A DNA stretch of 64,000 bases, from NCBI GenBank assembly GCA_960531495.1, contig OY482860.1, forward strand, positions 18,351,462 through 18,415,461. The letters run 5' to 3'. Below are positions 26,052 through 36,884 of this stretch, piece after piece (the first letter of the stretch is position 1; each line of letters starts with the position of its first letter). This DNA comes from Zeus faber. Its lineage: Eukaryota > Chordata > Actinopteri > Zeiformes > Zeidae. The translations under genes and the position numbers were made by a program. The notes beneath the pieces are model-generated. The model was not told where the DNA came from, searched no databases, and saw nothing but the letters and a program-made list of their open reading frames with translations.

Positions 26052-26522
26052 TGAACTCTGGGGGCCTGTGGCTTGATAGTTTAATGGTTTCACTGGGAGG
26101 AGAGGAGGGGAATGAAATGAGAATAAGGGACAGGTGTGAGGGGAGGTGTGGGGAATGGGAGGAAGGGTCGGGATTTGAACCCTAGCTGTTGCTATGGCAG
26201 CGTGGTGCCCTCGGGGTGGTGGGTGAGGGGTGGGTGGGTCACACTCATAAGTGCATGTAGAGCCTTTTTTCAGCGTCCTTCGCGTCCGGCGTTTAGGAGG
26301 CACCTGTGTCACAGACTCGTCGTCGTCGTCTCTCGTCTTGGTTCTATTACTCTAAAGTCTCAAAGCCACAAACAGAAACATGTTGAAAACCGTTATCCAC
26401 GACATAAAAAAACAATAGGGAAAGAAATACAAAAAGAAATTGCACCTCTGTGAACGAGTGTTGGAATTAACTTTTTTTGAGTCCAAACATAAAACAATTA
26501 AACTGCCTGAACAACTGAATCA
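25469..26522. repeat. Run of short microsatellites, no gene
   Basis: (CT)n at 25647-25675, GCGT/GT at 25817-25865 and (GA)n at 26010-26048, with unassigned sequence between. At 26166-26182 the minus strand reads GGGTTCAAATCCCG, like a polymerase III B box, but no cloverleaf can be built around it. Confidence 0.7.

Positions 26523-26615
<93 letters not shown>
26523..26615. repeat. (AT)n(GT)n compound microsatellite
   Basis: AT units followed by about 70 bp of pure GT. Confidence 0.97.
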
Positions 26616-26616
<1 letters not shown>

Positions 26617-26784
26617 CAGTATAATATATGTAAATTTGTACAATATATATTTTTTCATTTTTCTTGAAATATAGATTTTATAAAATCCCCCCGTCCCACT
26701 TGTCATTATATTTCATTGTGTACATACTGTATGTTCCTGGTGCAGAATCAAGCAGCAAACTGTCCTACACCGTGTAAACCTAAG

Positions 26785-26893
<109 letters not shown>

Positions 26894-28304
26894 AGTGTAT
26901 TGCTATTCCTTTGTCTTGTTGCTCCACTGGGATGGGGTTGTGTGGACCTCTGTAATTTACTCCAACATGTGGCCCCCGGGCCCCCTGTGTGTTGTTCTTC
27001 TCAAATAAATGACCGCCGCCACAAAGGGAGGTCATCCTGCATACCATGCCGAGATTACACCAACCAGTCACGCCGAGGTAATCTTAAATCAACCTCCTCC
27101 GCAATATCAAACGATGCCAAATAAATAAAGATCATTTCAAAGTAAATAAAGCTGTTCTCAGACGTGCACCGCAAACATGAAAGCATCCAGACATTACCCG
27201 TTAGCCGTGTGTGTGAACGCAAATGTCCGAATCGGTTGGACCGGAACCCAGCCAGCACTCGATTGAGTGGTATGTGTGAACAGAGCAGGCGATTGTCCGG
27301 AGAATTCACAGCGGGTGAAGAAGGGTCATTTACCGCCATAACATACGAGGACAAAGAAGAAGAAGAAGATAATACATTTTTATATTGCGGATTTACGTCC
27401 AAATACATGGAGTATCAAAAAAAAATTCACAATTACTAATAACTCGGTAGCCCGTCCGCCATCTTGGGTGTGCTGTAAGACTCGGCGGCGTCATGCGTCG
27501 TTGCATCACGTCCTGCCTCCTGCACGCTCCACCCAGGCGCCGCCCCCCTCGCCTAAACCAAACAGAGTATTTACAGTGGGTGCCAACGCGCTACACATGT
27601 GAAAGGTCAACTCCGGAAAATGTCCCGACCTGATTATCCAGACATTGTCCCAAGTTCATGTGAAAAGCGGCTTCAGAGTTGTCAGTCAGAGCTGTCATCA
27701 TGAAGGGAGCCCGGTGAAATGACACAAAACACGTAAAAATGAAAACTTGAGCGAACGTCTATTTTGAATTTTGCCGTCGGGCCTGTGCCCCATTCACTTG
27801 GATTGATGTGTGCGGCGTTGGAAGGCGTTCTGGAAACAGCCTCTGGAGGCACGTGTCGCGACAAACCTGACATCGTGGTTTAACTCACTGCTATTTCCAC
27901 GTCTTTGTTTATTGTCTTTCAGCGCTATTTTTCCATGATAAATACAGGAAATGATGATCCTTTTTTATGCACCGTTTTGTCATCTTGATTGATGATACGC
28001 TGGGGCGGCATTTAACACCAGGGTTTGGCTTGGAAAGTTGAGCTGAAAAGGGGGATCTGGTGGCGCGGAAAAATAATTAGAAAACGGCAAAAGGATCACG
28101 AGGGAACTTTATGAGGAGTGCACAATCACAGGAGGACAATGGAAATGACGGATGCTTGGGAAGCCGACGTATTTTCCATTTGAAAATAAGAGATCCCTAA
28201 ATGGCATTGTTGTTAAATAACCAGTGACGCTGGGACACTGCTTGTTTGGGTTCATTGGATCACGTCACATCAGAGGGAAGCGCTCCCAAAGCAACATTTA
28301 GTGG
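26894..28304. other. No gene; possible DNA-transposon pieces at about 27150-27660
   Basis: Words such as GTGTGAACGCAAATGTCCG, GTATGTGTGAACAG and ATGTGAAAGG, and TCCGGA-type spacing, suggest a decayed fish DNA transposon. I cannot define ends or a superfamily. An AGA-rich patch lies at 27350-27370. The rest is unassigned. Confidence 0.35.
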
Positions 28305-28910
28305 AACAGAACGGAACAGAACAGAATAAGACTGAATAGAATACAGTGTAGAAAATAAGGGAATAGAATATAACAGAACACACTATTATATAGAAAATAT
28401 AATAAAATTATAAAATTATAAATGCACACAGAATACAACTGTATAGAATATAAATAGAATAGACTAGAATAAGATTGAATAGACTACAATACAGAAAAGA
28501 ATAGGATCAAAAAGAACAGGACAGAATAAAATACAATCAAATGAGAAAAGATCCTAAAAGAATAGAAGGGAATAGAGTACAACTGTATAGAATAGGGAAT
28601 AATCAAACAGAATATAATTATCTGTTCTATTTGACTCTGTGCTGTTCTATTATTTTCTATTCTATTCCATTCTATATTATTTTATATTCTATTCTATTCT
28701 ATAAACGTATATTCTATTGTGCTTTTATCTGTTCTATTATTTTATGATCTCTTCTGTTATATTGTATTCTGTTATATTCTATTCTATTCTACTGTATTCA
28801 ATTTTATTCTAGAAAATATATTATAAATGGAAAGTAGAATACAACAGAATAGAACAAAACATAATAGCATAGAAAATACATAAATTGAAAAAAAAAATAA
28901 AACCAGAATA
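28305..28910. repeat. AGAAT/ATTCT inverted satellite array
   Basis: Degenerate GAATA/ACAGA units on the plus strand (28305-28610) are followed by their complement TATTC/TCTAT (28620-28810) and again by AGAATA units (28820-28910). The same pentamer array is therefore present in alternating orientation. Confidence 0.85.
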
Positions 28911-29686
28911 GAGTTCTGTAGATAAGGGTTTACATAAAAAAAGAAAAAAAATGTAAACCCTATTTAAAAAAACCTCATTCGTCATCATGAAGCATTCTCG
29001 CGTTCTTGCAAAGTTCATATATAAATATTTGAGGGTTTTCACACTTATTCTCAATTGTTGGAATGGAAACGCGGCGACTCACCCCCCCACACGCGGCTGT
29101 TTCTCTTTTAGGGGGCGGAGCTTAAATGTGACATCACTCACCTGCCTCCCCATCACTCTCCTGGTGTTTTTTTCCTCAACTTTATTCTATTCCCTGCGGT
29201 TTGACTCAGCGGGCAGAGTCTCGGGGGAGATTAAACAGTGTTTCTCCACGCAGGAAGACAGAAGCAGCCTTTCCGGCACCTTTGTCTCAGCCCCCCCTGC
29301 AGCTCTGAAGCTCTAAAGCTTTAACTAAATGAGAAATCAATTGTTCGGGAACGAAAAACACGCTTTGATTTACCTCCGCATGCTCCCGTAAATAGGACGT
29401 GAAACGCTTTGCACTTTCAAGCCTGAAATGTTTTGCTGTCTTTGCATTCAATAGATACGTTTAGATCAAATGTGCTTTCATATAAACCCAAACTCTGCAA
29501 AAGCGTCCTTTTCATATTCCATTTTTCAGGGTCAATTTTCCGGATTGAGACAAACTTTGGTAGTTTTGGGATATTAATGCTGATCAGTGTGTACCGATCA
29601 TCTGAGAATAAAATACTTTTAACCCTTCATTGTCCCCACCTGCCAAACGTCCAAACCTTCCCGACAAGTAAGCTATGAGTCAACAC
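28911..29686. other. No gene seen
   Basis: A/T-rich, then mixed sequence. Frames of about 80-109 codons have no recognisable domain. Confidence 0.5.
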
Positions 29687-29960
29687 CAGTGATGCAAGAC
29701 CTGCCGATGATTCGCTCACAGCAAGCGATTTGTTCGTAGCGAACAAACATTTTGAATTGACTCGGGAGTCGGGAGTCGCTCCGGCAAAAGAGTCGCTCCT
29801 TTGATTTGCCCCCAGACACACGGGAGGAACCGAGACTCGGCCCTCGAACCTCAATTCGCAATCGAAAGAAGAGCCGAGAGCTGTGAGTCACGCATGCACC
29901 TCGAGGCAGCGCCGCCAACAAGCCCAACAAGTTCCTTCGGGTTCGATTCGGTGAGTGGGC
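29687..29960 (+). mobile_element. hAT-like nonautonomous fragment B
   Basis: Starts CAGTGATGCAAGAC, followed by GATTCGCT, AGCGAACAAACATTTTGAA and GACTCGGGAGTCGGGAGTCG, homologous to the minus strand of 4035-3825. It carries a short GGGAGTC tandem. Further CGAACGA-type words at 30240-30420 may be the other end. Confidence 0.5.
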
Positions 29961-30806
29961 GAGCAAGACAGAGAGTCTTAACACTGAGGACTGAACAAAT
30001 GTGGGTTGGAGGGCCAGGGTGTTCGGCCTGGATCGAATTAAAATCTGACTGATTTACACTGCGCATTCCACCAAAATAAATAATTTTTACAGAAGTAAAT
30101 CATTTCTGTGATTCACACAAAAGAAAATCGCATTTTGCAGCCAAAGTGAATCAGAGAATTAGGCTGCAATGTTTTTGGGATCCGCAGTTTGCTTCCTTTC
30201 CACATTAATAGATAGTTTCGACAGAATTGAATGAATCTAGTGAGAATTCACAACTCGGCGCCAAAGCGACTCTCGCGACTCTCGAGGGCACTTCCTCCCT
30301 CGCGAGATCAAACCGACAGCTGGATCAAACCCACGAAGAGTCGGAAAATTGAAGTAATCCAGCAAATCCGAAACGCTCGAACAGTTTGAACGAATCGACG
30401 AAACTGAACAAATGGAAGGAATGGCACGTGCCTCAGGTGGCCGCCGGGCCAAAGGGATCTCGTCTTGAGGACATGATCACTTGCTGTGACCTCTTACAAA
30501 ATACATTCATTCCAGCAGCCAAGCAGTAAAGTTTCACTAGGAATCCTTTGAACAAATCGCCCGGTCCTCCTCCTTCGCTGACGGTGAGAGAATGCTCTTA
30601 TTGTTCTTATTTCCAAAAAAAAGCCCAAGGCGGGCCGCCGCCCTCCGGGACTGCAGGTACCTGCGACCTGTTCAAACATTGAAGCAACAAGCCATTTTCT
30701 TCGAGAGAAATGGGAGTCAGCAAATTCACTGAATGTGTATTAATTGTCCTCCCTGGTGACTTACTCCTGGGGAATGGAGATTGTGTCTTGTGCTGTCTCA
30801 TTGTGC
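29961..30806. other. No gene seen
   Basis: CpG-rich unassigned sequence, partly purine-rich. It may continue the hAT-like element. Confidence 0.4.
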
Positions 30807-30820
30807 GCCCGCGCGCGCGC

Positions 30821-30908
<88 letters not shown>
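30807..30908. repeat. (CG)n(GT)n microsatellite
   Basis: Eight GC units (about 30808-30823) lead into about 85 bp of GT. The alternating purine-pyrimidine tract could adopt Z-DNA. Confidence 0.97.
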
Positions 30909-30910
<2 letters not shown>

Positions 30911-31007
30911 CGAGCTAAAGTGGTCAGTTGCCTTTGTCCCTCAGCACTCAGACTCCTGATTCCTGTTATTTGGTCAGGGCAGGCATTGCTCACTGCAATT
31001 TACAGAG

Positions 31008-31032
31008 AGCAATTTTCTGGGCAGAAATGTGC

Positions 31033-31120
<88 letters not shown>

Positions 31121-31161
31121 ATCTGTGTGTGCATCTGTGTGTGTGTGTGTGTGTTTGTATG

Positions 31162-31209
<48 letters not shown>

Positions 31210-31440
31210 CAGAGTGTGTGCTTGTGTAAGAGAGAGAGAAAGAGCAAGGCAGAGTGTTGCAAGCAATTTGGGGTAAGCACATGTGTATGTACAGAGACAG
31301 TTCAAGTAGCAATTTTCTGGGCAAAAATGTGCGCGCATGTGTGTGTGCGTGCGTGCGTGCGTGCTTGCGTGTGTGTGTGTGTGTGTGTGTGTGCTTGTGT
31401 GTGTGTGTGTGAAGACAGCTCTAGCAGCTTTTCGAGTGGC
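31008..31440. repeat. Two GT tracts in a 300-bp duplicated unit
   Basis: AGCAATTTTCTGGGCAGAAA at 31008 and AGCAATTTTCTGGGCAAAAA at 31308 lie exactly 300 bp apart. Each is followed by ATGTGCG and a GT tract (31031-31208 and 31331-31411). This is best read as a tandem duplication of a microsatellite with its 5' flank. Confidence 0.8.
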
Positions 31441-31517
31441 TACTTTGATGTCTGACCCAGTTTGGCTGGTGCAGAGTGTAAAGCTATTCATTTAGTTTAG
31501 AGACTGTGTATGTTTGT

Positions 31518-31520
31518 GTG

Positions 31521-31560
<40 letters not shown>
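31518..31560. repeat. (GT)n microsatellite
   Basis: About 42 bp of GT ending GCGCGC. A CA tract follows at 31632-31667. Confidence 0.95.
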
Positions 31561-31563
<3 letters not shown>

Positions 31564-31667
31564 CTATCTCCCAGTGGACTGCAAGGTTTTTGCTGTGTTG
31601 CTGTAGGAACCTTCAGCTGGTTCAGATGGCAACACACACACGCACACACACACACACACACACACAC

Positions 31668-31956
31668 TGTTGTTCTCCTCCCTCTTCCCTCTGTTCTGAT
31701 CTCTCTCTCTTTCTGACTGCCGAGGCTGTCGACTCCTCTTCATCCTTCCGCCACTTACCGCTCTCTTTCTCCTCCTCCTCCTATTTAGTGTCTTTCCTTC
31801 ACCTCCATCATCCTCCTTGCCCTCCTCCTCCCCTTCTTCCTCCTCCCATTTGGTGTCTTTCCTTTACATCCGTCATCCTCCTTGCTCTCCTCCTCCTCCT
31901 CCTCCTCCTCCTCCTATCTGTGTAGCTGCTGTTCTCTCCCTCTCTAATCTGCTCTC
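31668..31956. repeat. Pyrimidine-rich (TCC)n region
   Basis: Two imperfect copies of a CCTCCTCCTCCT...GTGTCTTTCCTT...CATCATCCTCCTTG block, about 65-70 bp long, precede a pure TCC run at 31888-31915. No gene. Confidence 0.8.
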
Positions 31957-32289
31957 CAGTGTTGGGGGTAACACGTTACAAATGTAATGCCATGCGGCAC
32001 CACTACGGCCCGTAGCACGGAGAGCCCCTCCCACCGCCACCCCTGCCCATCCGCTGGCCAGCGCAGCATGCACATGGTCTACACCGCACCTGGGGGGCCA
32101 ACTGTGTGGCAATTACGTGACATTGCCTCTCAGGCAATGTTGCGGAGTAACGCAAAAGTAATGTAACGAGTAGTGTAACAAATTACTTTCTACAGGGAGT
32201 TATTATGTAAAGTAAGGCGTTACCTTTTTTTTTAAGTAACGAGTAATGTGACATACATTACTCTTTTTTGAGTGACAACCCCAACACCG
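31957..32289. mobile_element. hAT MITE with intact 8-bp target duplication
   Basis: Ends CAGTGTTGGG (31957) and CCCAACACCG (32289) are inverted repeats with one mismatch. They are flanked by the identical octamer CTGCTCTC at 31949-31956 and 32290-32297. The interior has the GTAACACGTTAC and AGTAACGAGTA words of a well-known teleost hAT family. A GC-rich insert without that signature sits at about 31995-32115. No transposase. Confidence 0.9.
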
Positions 32290-32297
32290 CTGCTCTC

Positions 32298-32403
32298 CCC
32301 CCGCCGCTCGCTCTGTAGTGTTGGAAGCCGAGCAGTAGGTGTACTGTTCTGTCGATCAGTGTGACTGTCAGTCTGTCGTTTTTGCAAGATCATATGTATA
32401 GTA
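32298..32403. other. Short spacer
   Basis: Sequence between the hAT MITE and the Tc1 end. No feature. Confidence 0.5.
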
Positions 32404-32890
32404 CACTACATAGCCAAAAGCATGTGGGCACCCCTTCTAATTAATGGGCTTGGCTATGTCAGCCACACCCAGGACTAACAGGTGCATAAAATAAAGCATA
32501 CAGCTGTGCAACCTCCTAGACACTCCTTTGCAGTAGAATGGGTCATTCTAAAGAGCTCAATGACTTTCAACGTGGCACTGGGATGCCAGTTTTCTGCCCT
32601 GCTAGACCTGCCCCGGCCAACCGTAAGTTATTTTATTGTGAAGTGGAAACGTCCTGGAGCAACAACAACTCAACCACAATGTGGTAGCTCACACAAGCGC
32701 ACAGAATGGGACTGCCGAGAGCTGACACGAAAAAATCAGCTGCCCTCAGTTGCAAGACTCACTACCAAGTTCCAAACCGCCTACCATGCTTCGACTTGAG
32801 CTTCATGAACTGGGTTTCTATGTCTGAGCAGCTATACACAAGCCTTAGATAACCATGTGCAATACCAAGCCTCGGCTGGAGTGGTGTAAA
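32404..32890 (+). mobile_element. Tc1/mariner element, 5' half (transposase pseudogene)
   Basis: Starts at TA with CACTACATAGCCAAAAGC. The frame then gives MGHSKELNDFQRGTG, a break, DLPRPTVSYFIVKWKR and TEWDCRELTRKNQLPSVARL, the N-terminal helix-turn-helix domain of Tc1-type transposases. Frameshifts and stops make it inactive. The frame runs to LEWC(K) at 32890, where the LINE block interrupts it. It resumes at 35802. Confidence 0.85.
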
Positions 32891-33449
32891 TCAGTAAATG
32901 GCGTAATCACTCCATATTCGCAGTGACAGTAACCTCTATTGAGTGGAATAAAGTGATTTAACTCAAGGCTCAACACCCATGAGAGTTATAATACACTAAT
33001 TACAGAGTGAAACCATCAAGGATGTATTACTATAACGACAGGAGGCTGCATCACAAATAGACATTTCATAGGCCAAATCACTGTCAATACGAAAGAAACA
33101 AGAACAAATTCACAGGCATCAAGGACGTGACGAGTCTACTCCAGGAACGTCTCTGCAGACCCTTTCACATTTACCAGAACACTGCTGGGTGAAGCAAAAC
33201 CCGGAAGACTGACCAGCCCCAGAGAAGAAGTGGAGGGGTTCCCGAAGGAGACCCATGACACATGATCCAGAAACCAAGCCTTGGGTGCCAACCCAAATGT
33301 TGATAGAGCTGAAACACCTGGAATAGAGCTCAACCTCAGCAAACCATCCCGGAAGGAAGTTCAAGAGGTGATGAAGAAGGCCAGAACAGGATCTGCCCCT
33401 GGCCCAAGCAGTATACCCTACAAGGTATATATGAAATGCCGGAAAGCAC
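32891..33449 (+). mobile_element. Non-LTR fragment with R2/NeSL-like RT start
   Basis: Frames at 33160-33440 give GRLTSPREEVEGFPKETH, then NPNVDRAETPGIELN, SRKEVQEVMKKARTGSAPGP and IPYKVYMKC. This is the stretch just before and into the first RT block of a LINE type with SAPGP.G(V/I)PYKVYK. It stops abruptly at about 33445, where a different LINE begins. 32891-33100 is unassigned. Confidence 0.6.
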
Positions 33450-34925
33450 TCTTCTCTATGCCCAACAAAAAATCACCTGGATCAGATGGATACCCAGTGG
33501 AATTCTTTTAACACTTCTAGCCACTTATATCCCCATTATTCATCAGAATGGTTACAGAGATTAAGTCAACCTCCACCATGCCTCCGTACATGAATACCGC
33601 TCTCTTTTTGTTTTTGCTCAAACCCAATAAGGACCCATCCCTCATCTCCAGTTATAGACCCTTGAGCCTTATTAATTACGATCTAAAGAATATTAGTAAA
33701 ACACGAACCAACAGAATTGTAAAAGTAATTCCATTTATAATTCACCCAGAGCAGGGCAGACACTCACCCAGAAATATGCACCGTTTATTCAGTCTGATTA
33801 GCACATCTCAAAGGAACAACTTAAATACTGTTATTGCTCCTTTAGATGCCGAAACAGCATTTCACAGAGTTAATTGGACATATCTCTTTTCAATCCTCAA
33901 CAAATTTGGCTTTGGAGAGTCACTCATTCAATGGATCAGAATCCTCTACAACTCCTCACCTGCTTCTGTCATCGCCAATGGTTACACTTCACAGCGTTTC
34001 ACTCTACAAAGTGGCACAAGACAAGTACTGTATGTCCGCTCACCCCTTTACTAATCACCATCTTTATTGAACCCCTCGTGGCGGCCATATAAACAAGAAA
34101 CTCTGTTCACAAAATCAGTTTGTATGCAGACGATATCTTGTTGTATTTACGGAACCCAATATCATCCCTACCGGAGGTGTTCAGTCTTACATCTAAATTG
34201 TCCACTATCTCAGACTATTCAATAAATTTGCTTATCAGTCAGTGGGGGAGACTGCAATGCTGCAACCCAGAAACATCCCTTAACCATCACAATGGGCAAT
34301 ATTAGATACCTTGGTATTGATATCTCCCCCAATCTATCAGATTTGTTTACCCTTAACTTCACTCCATTGCGCAAATTCATTAAAGAAGACCTCATCCGAT
34401 GGAACAACATACCCCTCTCACAAATTGGCAGGATCGAAGCAGTGAAAATGAATATACTACCAAAATAAACAATATATTTTTTATGACCCCAGTGCAACCA
34501 ACAGTACATTGGTTTAATACTCTTGACTCAATAGTCAATACATTTTATTGGAAGTACAAGAAACCGAGAATTAAACTAGCAACACTACAGGAAAAACAAA
34601 GACTGTGGACGCCTAGCAGTCCCAAACTTCATATATTACTATCTAGCAAACCATTTTCAATTTACAATTAAATGGTTTCAACCAGAGCAACAATTGGGCC
34701 ATGGATGGCCTTAAACAAATTGAATGTCAGGAGTTATTTTTATCTGATCTCCCATTTCTTACTGAATCAATAAGGAAACATAACTGCTTTAAAAACCCAT
34801 TCATTGCAACAACTCTGTCAGCCTGGTATAGATTCCTCAAACTCAGTGGTCACACTCTATCTTCAAAGAAATTCATGTCGATCTGGCACACCCCAGATTT
34901 TCTGGTTAAAAACAGACCAATGTGC
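33450..34925 (+). mobile_element. L1/Tx1-like LINE ORF2 fragment
   Basis: Consecutive RT motifs in shifting frames: MPNKKSPGSDGYPVEFF (33458-33508), KPNKDPSLISSYRPLSLIN, LDAETAFHRVNWTYLF (33841-33890), the QSGTRQ block, MYADDILLYLRNP (34120-34160, intact active-site YADD), then SAWYRFLKLSGHTL (34820-34860) from the C-terminal part. Several stops and frameshifts. No endonuclease domain, so it is 5' truncated. Confidence 0.85.
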
Positions 34926-35788
34926 CGGGAACCTGGCCGGGTGTGCTTGGCGCAGGGCTCACCATGTGGCCTCCTTCGGTGGGGGGCGGACTCCTGTCGT
35001 CACACAGGGCTGCCGGGGTACCTGTCCTCTGGTGCTTTCACTGTGCGGGGCGCTTGTTGCTGCGCCTGGTGACCTTAAGTGTGCTGCAACCAGGGGAGGC
35101 TACGGAGAGCTCCAACGGGTGCCTTCCGGGGCCCCTAGAGGGCAGCCTGCTGTTATGGGTGTGGGTTGGAGTGGGAGGCGGCTTACGGCCTTTGCTCCCA
35201 CTGTGCGGCTTCTCTGCAGTGGGTGCCCCAGGTGCCAGGGGTGGTGGAGGGCCCATATATCAGGCGGCCTGCTTGCAAACCAGCATAATGGCGCGCCTCC
35301 GATCACAGCACACGAAAAATGCTGACGTAGGCGGCTAGGCCAGCGAGAAGGCTCCGGCATGTCAAAGAATATGTCCAACGTAGCAAACTCAAAATCTGAT
35401 TGCTTAACGATTATGACAGTCAACAACATCATCCCCATTTGCTTCAAAAGCAGAGGGGATTAACTTTAAATTCCAAAGCCCTCAGGGTAGATTTTTTTCA
35501 CCCGGAGACCGCACAGGTGGAAAATCTTATTGGATAAAAGCCCAAATTGATATGAGCTGCACTGGAAGCAATGCATCTGAGGGAGAGAGTAGCAATGAAA
35601 TGTTAATAGATTGATGGGAACGAACTTTGTAAAATACAGATAGCAATAATGAAAATATATATTAAATAATTTAATATATATATTGTACTATTTAATTAAA
35701 CTAAAATTATACAAATATAAGTTTCTGATTCTGACAATCTCTGGGCCAGCAGAGAAGGCCTTGCTGGCCCTGACGGCCCATCTCTGGT
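34926..35788 (+). mobile_element. GC-rich and AT-rich tail of the inserted LINE block
   Basis: A GC-rich segment to about 35345 shares GGTGCCCCAGGTGCCAGGG with 19487-19930. An unassigned stretch follows, then a palindromic TATATATTAAATAATTTAATATA at about 35653-35686. The block ends with a GGGCCAGCA/TGCTGGCCC hairpin at 35741-35769. The copy of the target sequence follows at 35789. Confidence 0.5.
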
Positions 35789-36205
35789 GGAGTGGTGAAA
35801 AGTTACCATTGGACTCAGTGGAAGCAGTGGAAACATATTCTCTGGAGTGATGAATCACGTTTCACCATCTGGCATCTGATGGACGAATCTGGGCTTGGTG
35901 GATTCCAGGAGAATGCTACCTGCCTGATGCATTGCGCCAACTATAAAGTTTAGTGGTGGAGGAATATGGTCTGGGGCTGTTTTTCATGGTTTGGGCTCGG
36001 CCCTTTTTTCAAGTGAAGGGAAATCACGATGCTACAGCATACAGTGACATTCTAGGGAATTGTGCGCTTCCAACTTTAAGGCCCTTTAACCGTTTGGGGG
36101 GGGCCCTGTTCTATTTCAGCATGACACTTCCCCTGTGCACAATGTGAGGTCCATAAAGAAATGGTTTACTGACTCTGGTGATGAGAACTTGACTGGTCTC
36201 CTCCC
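35789..36205 (+). mobile_element. Tc1/mariner element, 3' half (transposase pseudogene)
   Basis: After GGAGTGGTGAAAA, the target copy also present at 32878-32890, the Tc1 frame resumes: WKHILWSDESRFTIWHL, then MVWGCFSWFGLGPFF and the FNRLGGP(C) and QHD-like region, the catalytic DDE part. Small deletions and stops break the frame. The 3' inverted repeat is missing; homology fades at about 36205. Confidence 0.85.
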
Positions 36206-36224
36206 AAAAGTCTCCCAAACTGAA

Positions 36225-36300
36225 TATACTGAAGTAAGTGACTATATGTACTTAAGCACAGTAACAAAGTACTTTTACTCTGTCATTTTCCACCACTGTT
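36225..36300 (-). mobile_element. hAT-like terminal fragment
   Basis: AAGTGACTATATGTACTTAA, GTAACAAAGTACTTTTACTC and CATTTTCCACCACTG are the end of a fish hAT family (minus strand starts CAGTGGTGGAAAATG). A partial relative is at 43268-43305. Confidence 0.6.
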
Positions 36301-36884
36301 TTTTTTTTTTAATATATATAATATAAGCTAATTGTATATTGTATAAGCTCTATTATCACCTCGGCCATATGTCCATGGAGGCAAACGAACGCTGCGCCGA
36401 ATGCTCTTCCATTCACCGTCTGCTGTTGTTTGATTCTAATGTTTTTTTTTAGCTTATTTTTATTGTTATTTTCTTGGGTTCTTATCATCAATGTCACCCC
36501 GTCTGTACCGCTGTGCCGTGAAATCAATTCGAACCCCTGGTGACAGGCAAAGTTGAACTCCACTTGAATGACAATATGTTGAGCATACACTGCTACATAT
36601 TGGCAGCGGTGGAAGAAGGACAAGGGGCTCCTACATGTCCCAATAACAACAATTTTGGCTTTTTCAATCACAGCCCCAAGACTCTGTAACAACCTTACCG
36701 AAAATATCAGATTCTCTTGTGACTGATATGCACCTCGTTTTGTTTTGCTTTTGTTTTTTCTTTATATTTTTGTTTGCTTCCTTAATTTTTAACTTAGTCT
36801 TTTTTTAAATTCCCGCCCTCTGTAAAGCTAGCCTGGGAACCAGACCAATCTGCAGCTCATGTTTCATTTGTGACCCACTTTAGG
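36301..36884. other. No gene seen
   Basis: T-rich sequence. A 127-codon minus-strand frame at 36309-36692 has no recognised domain. Confidence 0.5.

Noticed and set aside
26160-26185. Polymerase III B-box-like word GGGTTCAAATCCCG on the minus strand
   Set aside because: No matching A box, acceptor stem or cloverleaf around it; at most a SINE scrap.
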